A stretch of DNA of 11,104 bases, from contig CANRKV010000037.1 of the NCBI GenBank assembly GCA_947631305.1, forward strand, positions 1-11,104. Direction: 5' to 3'. The position numbers and the translations under genes were made by a program. Under the pieces are notes generated by a model that was given only the letters and a program-made list of their open reading frames with translations, was not told the origin of the DNA and did not search any database. This DNA is from an uncultured Jeotgalicoccus sp. GTDB lineage: Bacteria > Bacillota > Bacilli > Staphylococcales > Salinicoccaceae. Below are positions 1-6,118 of this stretch, piece by piece (positions within the stretch are counted from its first letter, which is position 1; every line of letters starts with the position of its first letter).

Positions 1-1676
1 GCTTCATAGTCGGAGATGTTTTCTTTTTTATCTGCTGCAGCTTCAACGGGTACTTCCATAAATTCAGCTTCTTTTTTCTTATGCAGGAAGTAGCTGTAGT
101 CGCCGTCGACCATCATTATTTTATGCGGTTCAATTTCCATAACACGGGTCGCAATTTTATCAATGAAGTAACGGTCGTGAGAGACGACGATAATGGTTCC
201 CGGGAAATTTTCGAGTGCCGTTTCCAGCACTTCCTTACTGTCGATATCCAAATGGTTTGTCGGTTCATCGAGGATAAGAAGATTATTTTCTTCCAGCATC
301 AGTTTAGCCAGCTGTATTCTTGCTTTTTCTCCGCCGCTTAATGAATTGACCTGCTTCATTACTTCATCCTGTGTAAATAAGAAGCGGCCGAGTATTTTTC
401 TGACGTCGCTTTCTTTCATCTGCGGATATTCTTTCCAGAGTTCTTCAAGTACATTATTCTGGGACGTAAACTCGGCTTGTTTCTGATCGTAGTAGCCGAT
501 AGTCACATTTGTACCGTACTGAATATTGCCGGAAAGTGCCGGAATAATTTTAGCGATTGTTTTAGCGAGTGTGGATTTACCGATACCGTTCGGTCCTAAA
601 ATAGCGAGACGTTCCCCTTTATCTACATTAAAAGATAAATCACTGCGGAGCACTGTCTCATCGTAACCGATGGACAATTCTTTTAAACGGAGGACATCGT
701 TGCCGCTTTCACGTTTAATCGTGAAGTGGAAGTCAGCACTCGAACGGTCGATGAACGGTTTGTCCATACGGTCCATCATTTCAAGTTTCTTCCGGCGGTC
801 TTTAGCCATGCCTGAAGTTGATGCACGGGTAATATTTTTATCGATAAAAGTCTCTAAGCGTTTAACTTCGCCCTGTTCACGCTCATACTGCTTCATTCTG
901 AGACGGTGTGTTTTCTCTTTTTCTTTAACGTAATTTGTATAGTTCGTGTGATAGAGCGTTCCACGATGCAATTCGATTTCATAAATTTTATCGACTGTGC
1001 GGTCGAGGAAGTAACGGTCGTGACTGATAATAACCACGGCGCCATCGTAGCTCTTCAAATACTGCTCCAGCCATTCAACAGTCGCCATATCCAAATGGTT
1101 GGTAGGCTCATCGAGAAGCAGCAGATCCGGTTTCGTGAGGAGCATCTTACCAAGAGCGAGACGTGTTTTTTGACCGCCTGAAAACTCTTCGACTTTGCGT
1201 TCCAGATCAGTTTCTGTAAACTGCAGCCCCGTCAGTACACTTTTAATCTGGGCATCGATTGTATACCCGTCACTGTGTTCGTACCTGAGCTGTATATTTT
1301 CATATCTTTTAAGTTTTTCATTATAGTCCGGATGTGTATGCTCATGTTCAGCAAGCCATTCAGCGATTTCAGCCATATCAGTATTCATTTTAAGAATATG
1401 CGAGAACGGCTTCTGCATTTCATCTCTGACAGTTTCTTCTGACTCGAGTGTCATCTGCTGGGCAAGATATCCGAGTGAAACATTTTTCGGCATGCTGATT
1501 GTGCCGCTGTCATATGTCAGTTCATTAGCCATGACTTTCATTAAAGTACTTTTGCCTGCGCCGTTTTTCCCGACGATACCAAGCGTTTCTCCGGACTTTA
1601 CTTCCAGATCCAGATTCTCAAAAATTGTATTCGTTCCGTATGCCTTCGAGACATTTCCCAATTGTAAAAGTATCAT
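1..1676 (-). CDS. ydiF: ABC-F family ATPase (YdiF-like), 3' end outside window
   Basis: This is a soluble ABC-F protein with two ATP-binding cassettes and no membrane segments. Family members act on the ribosome in translation factor or antibiotic-protection roles. The start is ATG at 1676-1674, preceded by a GAGGTAGG-like ribosome binding site; an ATG slightly upstream (1691) hits a stop within three codons. About 558 codons are present, with no stop before the window edge. Visible motifs are Walker A GKNGAGKST (residues 36-44), signature FSGGQ (165-169), a Walker B followed by DEPTNHLD (about 190), second Walker A GPNGIGKST (361-369), second signature LSGGE (446-450) and a second DEPTNHLD. 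A charged linker rich in Lys, Arg and Glu lies between the cassettes, as in all ABC-F proteins. The missing C-terminal part would hold the last tens of residues. It is divergent from rex, as expected for the B. subtilis ydiF neighbourhood. The family is certain; the exact orthologue name is inferred from context. Confidence 0.93.
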   Translation of the reverse strand, partial: MILLQLGNVSKAYGTNTIFENLDLEVKSGETLGIVGKNGAGKSTLMKVMANELTYDSGTISMPKNVSLGYLAQQMTLESEETVRDEMQKPFSHILKMNTDMAEIAEWLAEHEHTHPDYNEKLKRYENIQLRYEHSDGYTIDAQIKSVLTGLQFTETDLERKVEEFSGGQKTRLALGKMLLTKPDLLLLDEPTNHLDMATVEWLEQYLKSYDGAVVIISHDRYFLDRTVDKIYEIELHRGTLYHTNYTNYVKEKEKTHRLRMKQYEREQGEVKRLETFIDKNITRASTSGMAKDRRKKLEMMDRMDKPFIDRSSADFHFTIKRESGNDVLRLKELSIGYDETVLRSDLSFNVDKGERLAILGPNGIGKSTLAKTIAKIIPALSGNIQYGTNVTIGYYDQKQAEFTSQNNVLEELWKEYPQMKESDVRKILGRFLFTQDEVMKQVNSLSGGEKARIQLAKLMLEENNLLILDEPTNHLDIDSKEVLETALENFPGTIIVVSHDRYFIDKIATRVMEIEPHKIMMVDGDYSYFLHKKKEAEFMEVPVEAAADKKENISDYE

Positions 1677-1742
1677 TATTGCCTACCTCATTTCACTCTC
1701 CAGTTTACACGAAAAAACGACATAATTCGACCAGATAAACCG

Positions 1743-1771
1743 GTGGCAGCGTCTATATATTATGTTATAAT
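1743..1771 (+). promoter_or_regulatory. Predicted SigA promoter of rex with extended -10
   Basis: A perfect TATAAT lies at 1766-1771 and is preceded by TG one base upstream (1763-1764), making an extended -10. GTGGCA at 1743-1748 is a 4/6 match to the -35 consensus with a 17-base spacer. Transcription would start near 1778, about 25 bases before the rex start codon. I saw no Rex-type operator (TTGTGAA...TTCACAA) here, so autoregulation is not supported by the sequence. The divergent ABC-F gene must use a promoter in the same 126-base gap, but I found no convincing one on the minus strand. Confidence 0.6.
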
Positions 1772-1802
1772 TGAGCGACTAGAAATATAGAGGTGAAAGG
1801 GA

Positions 1803-2435
1803 ATGTCTAACAAGAAAAAAATCCCTAATGCAACTATGAAACGTCTACCGCTTTATTATCGTTACTTCAAACAAGAAGAGAATAATGGTAATGATAGAGT
1901 TTCCTCGAAAGAAATTAGTGAAGCATTAGACATTGACTCAGCGACTATCCGCAGGGACTTTTCTTATTTTGGAGAATTAGGCAGAAAAGGTTATGGCTAC
2001 AACGTCAGCAGCCTGCTTAAGTTCTTCCTGGAACACATCCAGGGCAGCAATGTAAAAAATGTAATTCTTCTTGGTGCAGGTAATCTTGGCAGTGCGTTAT
2101 TGAACTACAAATTTGCCAACATTCATGATAAAATGAATGTAGTTGGCGCTTTTGACAGCAACGAATCACTCGTAGGAAATAAGATTAATGATATTAATAT
2201 TTTTCATACAGATGATTTAGAGGCAATCATACAGCAGGAGAACGTTGAAGTTGCAATTATGACAGTGCCATTGGAAGCTGGACAAGAGTCCGCAGAACGT
2301 TTAGAACGAGCAGGGATTAAAGGCATTCTTAACTTTACACCTATCCGGCTGAGCACTGGTCCTGATGTGACTGTACACAGTATTGACTTAGGCGTAGAGC
2401 TGCAGGCACTATTTTTCCAGATGAAAAATAAATAG
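1803..2435 (+). CDS. rex: Redox-sensing transcriptional repressor Rex
   Basis: Rex is a cytoplasmic homodimeric repressor that senses the NADH/NAD+ ratio and releases fermentation and respiration genes when NADH rises. At 210 residues it has the normal family length. Residues 1-80 form the winged helix, with the recognition segment DSATIRRDFSYFGELG typical of the family. A Rossmann nucleotide-binding domain begins with GAGNLGSA (G91-G96 core). The C-terminal part reads FTPIRL followed by the helix VELQALFFQ, which in Rex swaps between subunits. The ATG at 1803 has an AGAGGTG ribosome binding site at 1789-1795. The gene opens a tight operon: its TAG stop (2433-2435) overlaps the tatA ribosome binding site, suggesting translational coupling. 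The assignment is secure from motifs, length and the conserved tat neighbourhood. Confidence 0.96.
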   Translation: MSNKKKIPNATMKRLPLYYRYFKQEENNGNDRVSSKEISEALDIDSATIRRDFSYFGELGRKGYGYNVSSLLKFFLEHIQGSNVKNVILLGAGNLGSALLNYKFANIHDKMNVVGAFDSNESLVGNKINDINIFHTDDLEAIIQQENVEVAIMTVPLEAGQESAERLERAGIKGILNFTPIRLSTGPDVTVHSIDLGVELQALFFQMKNK

Positions 2436-2446
2436 GAGGGGTATTC

Positions 2447-2707
2447 ATGATAGAAGTTCTTTTACCAAATACATTAATGGCGGTTACTCCAGTAAGTTTA
2501 ATCGTTATTGCAGTTGTAGCGCTTATCATTTTCGGACCTAAGAAACTTCCGCAGTTCGGTAAAGCAGTTGGTTCTACACTGAAAGAATTTAAAGACGCTA
2601 CTAAAGGTCTTGCTGATGACGATGATGACGAAGAAGTAAAAGTCAGCAGAAAATCAGAAGAAGAAGCAAAAAAAGAAGAACCTAAAAAAATTGAATCAGA
2701 AGCATAA
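2447..2707 (+). CDS. tatA: Sec-independent translocase subunit TatA (TatAy-like)
   Basis: TatA is the small pore-forming subunit of the twin-arginine translocase, which exports folded proteins carrying an RR signal peptide. The 86-residue protein has a short outside N-terminus and one membrane helix (about 15-30). The hallmark FGPKKLP hinge (29-35) and an amphipathic helix with FGKAVG and FKDATKG follow. The C-terminal tail (from 58) is very acidic and then mixed Lys/Glu. The AGGAGGGG ribosome binding site at 2434-2441 overlaps the rex stop codon, and the spacing to the ATG supports this start over the internal Met at residue 11. With tatC following and no tatB in the window, this fits the minimal TatA-TatC systems of Bacillota, where a single TatA-type protein replaces TatA and TatB. 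Confidence 0.95.
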   Translation: MIEVLLPNTLMAVTPVSLIVIAVVALIIFGPKKLPQFGKAVGSTLKEFKDATKGLADDDDDEEVKVSRKSEEEAKKEEPKKIESEA

Positions 2708-2710
2708 ATG

Positions 2711-2737
2711 AGAGGGTGGCGAAAGCCGCCTTTTTTT
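2711..2737 (+). terminator. Terminator-like hairpin with GNRA loop between tatA and tatC
   Basis: GGTGGC (2715-2720) pairs with GCCGCC (2725-2730) around a GAAA tetraloop (2721-2724), and seven T follow directly (2731-2737). One of the six pairs is G-U. The bases just upstream (AGAG, 2711-2714) can pair with part of the T run. The shape is that of a short intrinsic terminator, but tatC starts only 16 bases later with its ribosome binding site (GAGGTGA, 2741-2747) just after the T run. Partial read-through would give more tatA than tatC message, which fits the excess of TatA that Tat systems need. The element could also be a processing or mRNA-stabilising hairpin. Confidence 0.65.
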
Positions 2738-2752
2738 AAAGAGGTGATTTAA

Positions 2753-3505
2753 ATGGCCGATGAGGAAAGAGAATTTACCGAGCATTTTGAGGAACTCAGA
2801 AAGCGCTTATTGACGGTAATGTACTTCTTTGCTGCCGCACTGTTTGTCGGTTTTTACTTTTCAAAACCGTTAATATATCAATTGCAGAATGCACCGTGGA
2901 CAGAAAATGTTCAGATGCACGCATTCCAGGTTACAGATCCGCTGAAAATTTATTTAATTGTTATTGTGGCGATTGCCTTTATTATAATTTTACCGGTTAT
3001 TATGTATCAGCTGTGGTCATTTATCACGCCTGGGCTGTATGAGAAAGAACGTAAAGTAACATTGCTGTACATACCGGTAGTCATGATTTTAATGCTGATT
3101 GGTATCGCATTTGGCTACTTTGTTGTAGTACCGTATATTATTAAATTTACATTTGATTTATCCGTTGAAATGGGAATTGAAACGACGATTGGCATCAACC
3201 AGTATTTCGGGTTCCTGTTCAGAACGATACTGCCGTTCGGCTTTATATTCCAAATGCCGGTACTCACATTGTTCTTAACACAGCTGGGTATTATTACGCC
3301 GATGTTCCTGAAGAAGAATAGAAAATATGCATATTTCATTATGTTTGTACTGGCAGCAATTATTGCTCCGCCGGACATTATGACACACTTACTGCTGACA
3401 GTTCCGATGATTATTTTATATGAGATCAGTATTCATATTTCGAAAATCGGCTACCGCAGATATTTAAAAGCAGAACAGCAGCAATTGGAAGATGAGATAC
3501 AATAA
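2753..3505 (+). CDS. tatC: Sec-independent translocase subunit TatC
   Basis: TatC is the polytopic receptor subunit that recognises RR signal peptides and recruits TatA. The protein has 250 residues, typical for the family. It opens with a cytoplasmic segment FTEHFEELRKRLL, the conserved TatC N-terminal signature, followed by six hydrophobic stretches at roughly 17-37, 66-92, 102-127, 150-175, 188-207 and 208-228. FGFIFQMP, the hallmark of the fourth segment, and a conserved APPD turn between the last two segments are also present. The ATG at 2753 follows GAGGTGA with a five-base gap. The gene lies 45 bases after tatA, with a terminator-like hairpin in between, and 21 bases before the GH32 gene. 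It is probably in the same operon as both. Confidence 0.96.
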   Translation: MADEEREFTEHFEELRKRLLTVMYFFAAALFVGFYFSKPLIYQLQNAPWTENVQMHAFQVTDPLKIYLIVIVAIAFIIILPVIMYQLWSFITPGLYEKERKVTLLYIPVVMILMLIGIAFGYFVVVPYIIKFTFDLSVEMGIETTIGINQYFGFLFRTILPFGFIFQMPVLTLFLTQLGIITPMFLKKNRKYAYFIMFVLAAIIAPPDIMTHLLLTVPMIILYEISIHISKIGYRRYLKAEQQQLEDEIQ

Positions 3506-3526
3506 AATGGGAGGACTTGAACATAT

Positions 3527-4987
3527 ATGCCAAAAAAACTTGAAGAAATTTCGCGCGCAGAGATAGACGATTTAATACAAGCAGCTGATGATTCGAAGTG
3601 GAAACAGGTATATCATGTTCAGCCGCCATTTGGGTTTTTAGGTGCGCCGACGGGATTTAATTATGTAAATGGTATTTATCATTTATTTTATGAATGGTCG
3701 CCGGACAGTGATTTAACAGAAACACCTGACAGTAAATACATATATCATGCAACCTCAAAAGATCTTGTGACATTTCGCAGTGAAGGCGTAAAAATTAAAC
3801 CGGACTCGCTGTATGATGCTGAAAATATATTCGGCGGAAGCTTGTCAAAAGTGTTTAATGAAATCAGCTACTTTTATACCGGGGAGCGTCTGAGAGGCGA
3901 TGAGCTGATGACTGCTCAGCTCGGCGGTTATATGAATACCGACGGCAAAGTTCAGAAATACCGAAGCCCGCTGATCAGAAATATCGCTCCGGGTTACACT
4001 GAATATTTCCGGAATCCTTACGTTACTGTAATCGACAGGGAAGTAGTGATGTTCGTCGGAACGATGAACAGAGAAGAGTTCGGCAGGGTGTTAATATACC
4101 GTGGTCCGTCAGTGGAAGACTTGAAATTTGACGGTGAACTGGATACCGGCTACAAAGTATTCGGTTATTTATGGGAACAGCCGGAGTTTTTCGACCTTGA
4201 TATGGATTCAGTATTTATATTCAATCCAAGAGGACTCGATAAATTCGCTACAAACTTTTGGAATATTTACCAGTCGGGTTATATGATTGGTGATTTCGAA
4301 CGTCAGGGGAATTACTTCGTACACGATGAATTCTATGAATTTGACGGCGGCTTTGATTTCTACCGTCCTGCAACGACAGTAGATGAAGACGGCAACAGAG
4401 TGCTGATTGCATGGATGGCAGCAGAAGAAAGCGGCTATCCTTCAGCTGTAGACAAAACAGTCAATGCAATGACAATACCGCGGATACTGACAATAGACGG
4501 AGACAGAATCAGACAGCTGCCTCATCCTAATTTGGAGAAGATGCGCGGTGAAGCAATTACAGCTGAAGGATATTTCAAAGAATATCCGACGAAACTGACG
4601 GCTTTTTACGGTGAAGTATATGAACTGAATATCGATATACTGGAAAACAATGCTTCGATACTGCATATATATATGCGCAAAAACACACGTCATGAAACTA
4701 AAATCGTTTACGACAGTGATGAGCGTATTCTTACATTGGACCGTACCTTCAGCGGGGAAGAAATATTGAATGTAGATGGTCTGGTGCGTCAGATTAAGCT
4801 GGAAGAAGACCTTAATGATATGAGAATTTACGTGGATAAATCGAGCATTGAAGTATTTATTAACGACGGAAAATATACAATGACAGCAAGAATTTTCCCA
4901 AGTGATAATGCTGCAGGACTCGAGATGGTAACTGAATTTGGAGACTGCCGTGTACAGTTAACTCAGTATCCGCTAGGGTTACAATAA
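3527..4987 (+). CDS. GH32-family protein (sucrose-6-phosphate hydrolase-like), probable pseudoenzyme
   Basis: The protein has 486 residues, normal for bacterial sucrose-6-phosphate hydrolases, and is clearly of the GH32 fold. The N-terminus has YHVQPPFGF and YHLFYEW, a HATSKDLV strand follows, and a C-terminal beta-sandwich ends with VDKSSIEVFINDG and RIFP. The active site is abnormal. The nucleophile motif NDPNG is GAPTG (39-43), so the catalytic Asp is Ala40. The RDP motif is RNP (162-164), so the transition-state Asp is Asn163. The WECP motif is WEQP (216-219), keeping acid/base Glu217 but losing Cys. FSGS is FGGS (102-105) and FYAPQ is FYRPA (278-282). No stop or frameshift is seen, and there is no signal peptide or RR motif, so it is cytoplasmic. 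GGGAGG at 3510-3515 supports the start. It lies in the tat operon, next to an rpiR-type gene. Family certain; sucrose hydrolysis unlikely. Confidence 0.88.
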   Translation: MPKKLEEISRAEIDDLIQAADDSKWKQVYHVQPPFGFLGAPTGFNYVNGIYHLFYEWSPDSDLTETPDSKYIYHATSKDLVTFRSEGVKIKPDSLYDAENIFGGSLSKVFNEISYFYTGERLRGDELMTAQLGGYMNTDGKVQKYRSPLIRNIAPGYTEYFRNPYVTVIDREVVMFVGTMNREEFGRVLIYRGPSVEDLKFDGELDTGYKVFGYLWEQPEFFDLDMDSVFIFNPRGLDKFATNFWNIYQSGYMIGDFERQGNYFVHDEFYEFDGGFDFYRPATTVDEDGNRVLIAWMAAEESGYPSAVDKTVNAMTIPRILTIDGDRIRQLPHPNLEKMRGEAITAEGYFKEYPTKLTAFYGEVYELNIDILENNASILHIYMRKNTRHETKIVYDSDERILTLDRTFSGEEILNVDGLVRQIKLEEDLNDMRIYVDKSSIEVFINDGKYTMTARIFPSDNAAGLEMVTEFGDCRVQLTQYPLGLQ

Positions 4988-5041
4988 CGGATATAAATAT
5001 AGCGAAAAATTAGATAGTTTTAAAAATAGAAGTAATAACCT

Positions 5042-5071
5042 GTAACAATATATTGTAATAAGTGATATAAT
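5042..5071 (+). promoter_or_regulatory. Predicted rpiR promoter with palindromic operator candidate in the spacer
   Basis: TATAAT at 5066-5071 is preceded by TG at 5063-5064 (extended -10). GTAACA at 5042-5047 is a 4/6 -35 match with an 18-base spacer. The perfect 12-base palindrome ACAATATATTGT (5045-5056) overlaps the -35 box and fills half the spacer, a position where a bound regulator would block RNA polymerase. Autoregulation by the RpiR protein encoded just downstream is the simplest reading, but no site for this subfamily is known to me. The 140-base gap 4988-5127 holds nothing else I can name, and I see no clear terminator after the GH32 gene. Confidence 0.5.
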
Positions 5072-5127
5072 TACACCATATTATTCATATCAAGTGTCAA
5101 CATAACAGTAAAAAGAGGTGGTTAATT

Positions 5128-5964
5128 ATGTTTTCTGTACTTAGTCAGATTAATAAACGGCTGGAATATATGACGCCGGTCGAACAGCGTATCGCGAATT
5201 TTATGCTGGAAAATCCAAATAAAGTTATCAATATGCCTGTTAAGGAAATTGCCAAACACTCATCGACGAGTGATGCGGCGATTGTACGATTCGCTAAAAG
5301 AATCGGTCTGCAGGGAATTAAAGAATTAAAAGTAGAACTTGCGAAAGAACTGCACACATTGGAACAGGAAAAAATTTCACGTGTCATCGAACTTGAAGAG
5401 GATACTCATGCGGATATCTTTGATAAAGTGTTTAAAAATACGATACAGGCTCTGTATAACACAGAGAAAATCGTCAATCGTAAACGCATGCAGGAAGCTG
5501 CACAGCATATGGTTGAAGCGGATAATACATTTATATTCGGAGTCGGGGACTCGGCAAATGTCGGACATGACATGGAACAAAAATTACACCGGGTGAACAT
5601 CAATGCCTTCTTTACTGCTGATAAGTATTTATGTATGACACGTTTAACAAACGCAAAACCGAATGACGTACTGTTTGTGATTACTTTATCGGGTAAAACA
5701 CAGGAAGTTATTGAAATCGTTAAACTCGCTAAAAAATTAGATGTAATGACGATTATTTTAACGCAGAATCACTCATCGATTGCGAAGAGAAATTCGGATA
5801 TTGCCATTGAAATTACTGAAGAAGAAACAAATATTCAGTATATGAATATGACAAGCCGTATTGCTCAGCTGATTATTTGTGATGTGCTGTTTTTCTATGT
5901 GTGCAAAGAACTCGGATCGAGCGCATATGAGACGATTATTAACACATATGATATGACGCACTAG
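5128..5964 (+). CDS. RpiR/MurR-family transcriptional regulator (HTH + SIS)
   Basis: RpiR-family proteins bind DNA with an N-terminal helix-turn-helix and sense a phosphosugar with a C-terminal SIS domain. Here residues 1-77 form the HTH, with MTPVEQRIANFML, then VKEIAKHSSTSDAAIVRFAKR and GIKELKVELAKEL, all typical of the family. The SIS domain covers about 125-255. Its first sugar-phosphate loop is GVGDS (138-142), its second is TLSGKT (186-191), and a later TQNHSSIAKRNSD segment also fits. The usual Ser in the second loop is Thr186, a mild change. Length (278) is normal. AGAGGTGG at 5114-5121 supports the ATG. The gene has its own promoter and follows a GH32-fold gene. In other bacteria RpiR regulators often control an adjacent sugar gene, so a link to the GH32 protein is plausible. 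The ligand cannot be read from sequence. Confidence 0.92.
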   Translation: MFSVLSQINKRLEYMTPVEQRIANFMLENPNKVINMPVKEIAKHSSTSDAAIVRFAKRIGLQGIKELKVELAKELHTLEQEKISRVIELEEDTHADIFDKVFKNTIQALYNTEKIVNRKRMQEAAQHMVEADNTFIFGVGDSANVGHDMEQKLHRVNINAFFTADKYLCMTRLTNAKPNDVLFVITLSGKTQEVIEIVKLAKKLDVMTIILTQNHSSIAKRNSDIAIEITEEETNIQYMNMTSRIAQLIICDVLFFYVCKELGSSAYETIINTYDMTH

Positions 5965-5969
5965 TAAAA

Positions 5970-6004
5970 TTACATAATAATACGTGAATATTAAGGTTAT
6001 GTAA
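5970..6004. repeat. Inverted repeat downstream of rpiR
   Basis: TTACATAA (5970-5977) and TTATGTAA (5997-6004) are perfect 8-base inverted arms. The inner bases TAATA (5978-5982) and TATTA (5989-5993) also pair, leaving AGG as a bulge. There is no T run on either side, so it does not look like a strong intrinsic terminator. It could be a weak rpiR 3' hairpin or a protein-binding site upstream of the surface-protein promoter. Confidence 0.4.
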
Positions 6005-6020
6005 CAACTTTGATATTGTA

Positions 6021-6049
6021 TAGAAATACCCTCATTCATCAACTATAAT
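6021..6049 (+). promoter_or_regulatory. Predicted promoter of the LPXTG protein gene
   Basis: A perfect TATAAT lies at 6044-6049, with TAGAAA (6021-6026) as a 4/6 -35 match at a 17-base spacing. Transcription would begin near 6056, giving a leader of about 60 bases before the ATG at 6119. This also argues against the in-frame ATG at 6053, which would fall at or before the transcript start. Confidence 0.45.
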
Positions 6050-6118
6050 AAGTTGTACATTAATGTGGAAAGTCCGCTGAAATGTATAATTTATTTCAGG
6101 ATGCGTGGAGGGGAAACA

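Noticed and set aside
1677..1802. Rex operator in the rex/ABC-F divergent region
   Set aside because: No TTGTGAA...TTCACAA-like palindrome is present in the gap, so autoregulation by Rex cannot be claimed.
3426..3629. Antisense frame over the tatC/GH32 junction
   Set aside because: It overlaps two well-supported genes, has no ribosome binding site and shows no family features.
3527..4987. Annotating the GH32 gene as functional sucrose-6-phosphate hydrolase (scrB)
   Set aside because: The nucleophile Asp and the RDP Asp are both replaced, so the enzyme name would be misleading even though the fold matches.
6053..6118. Upstream in-frame ATG giving a 405-residue LPXTG protein
   Set aside because: It lacks a good ribosome binding site, lies at or before the predicted transcription start and puts 22 odd residues before a standard signal peptide. 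The ATG at 6119 has GGAGGGG in front.
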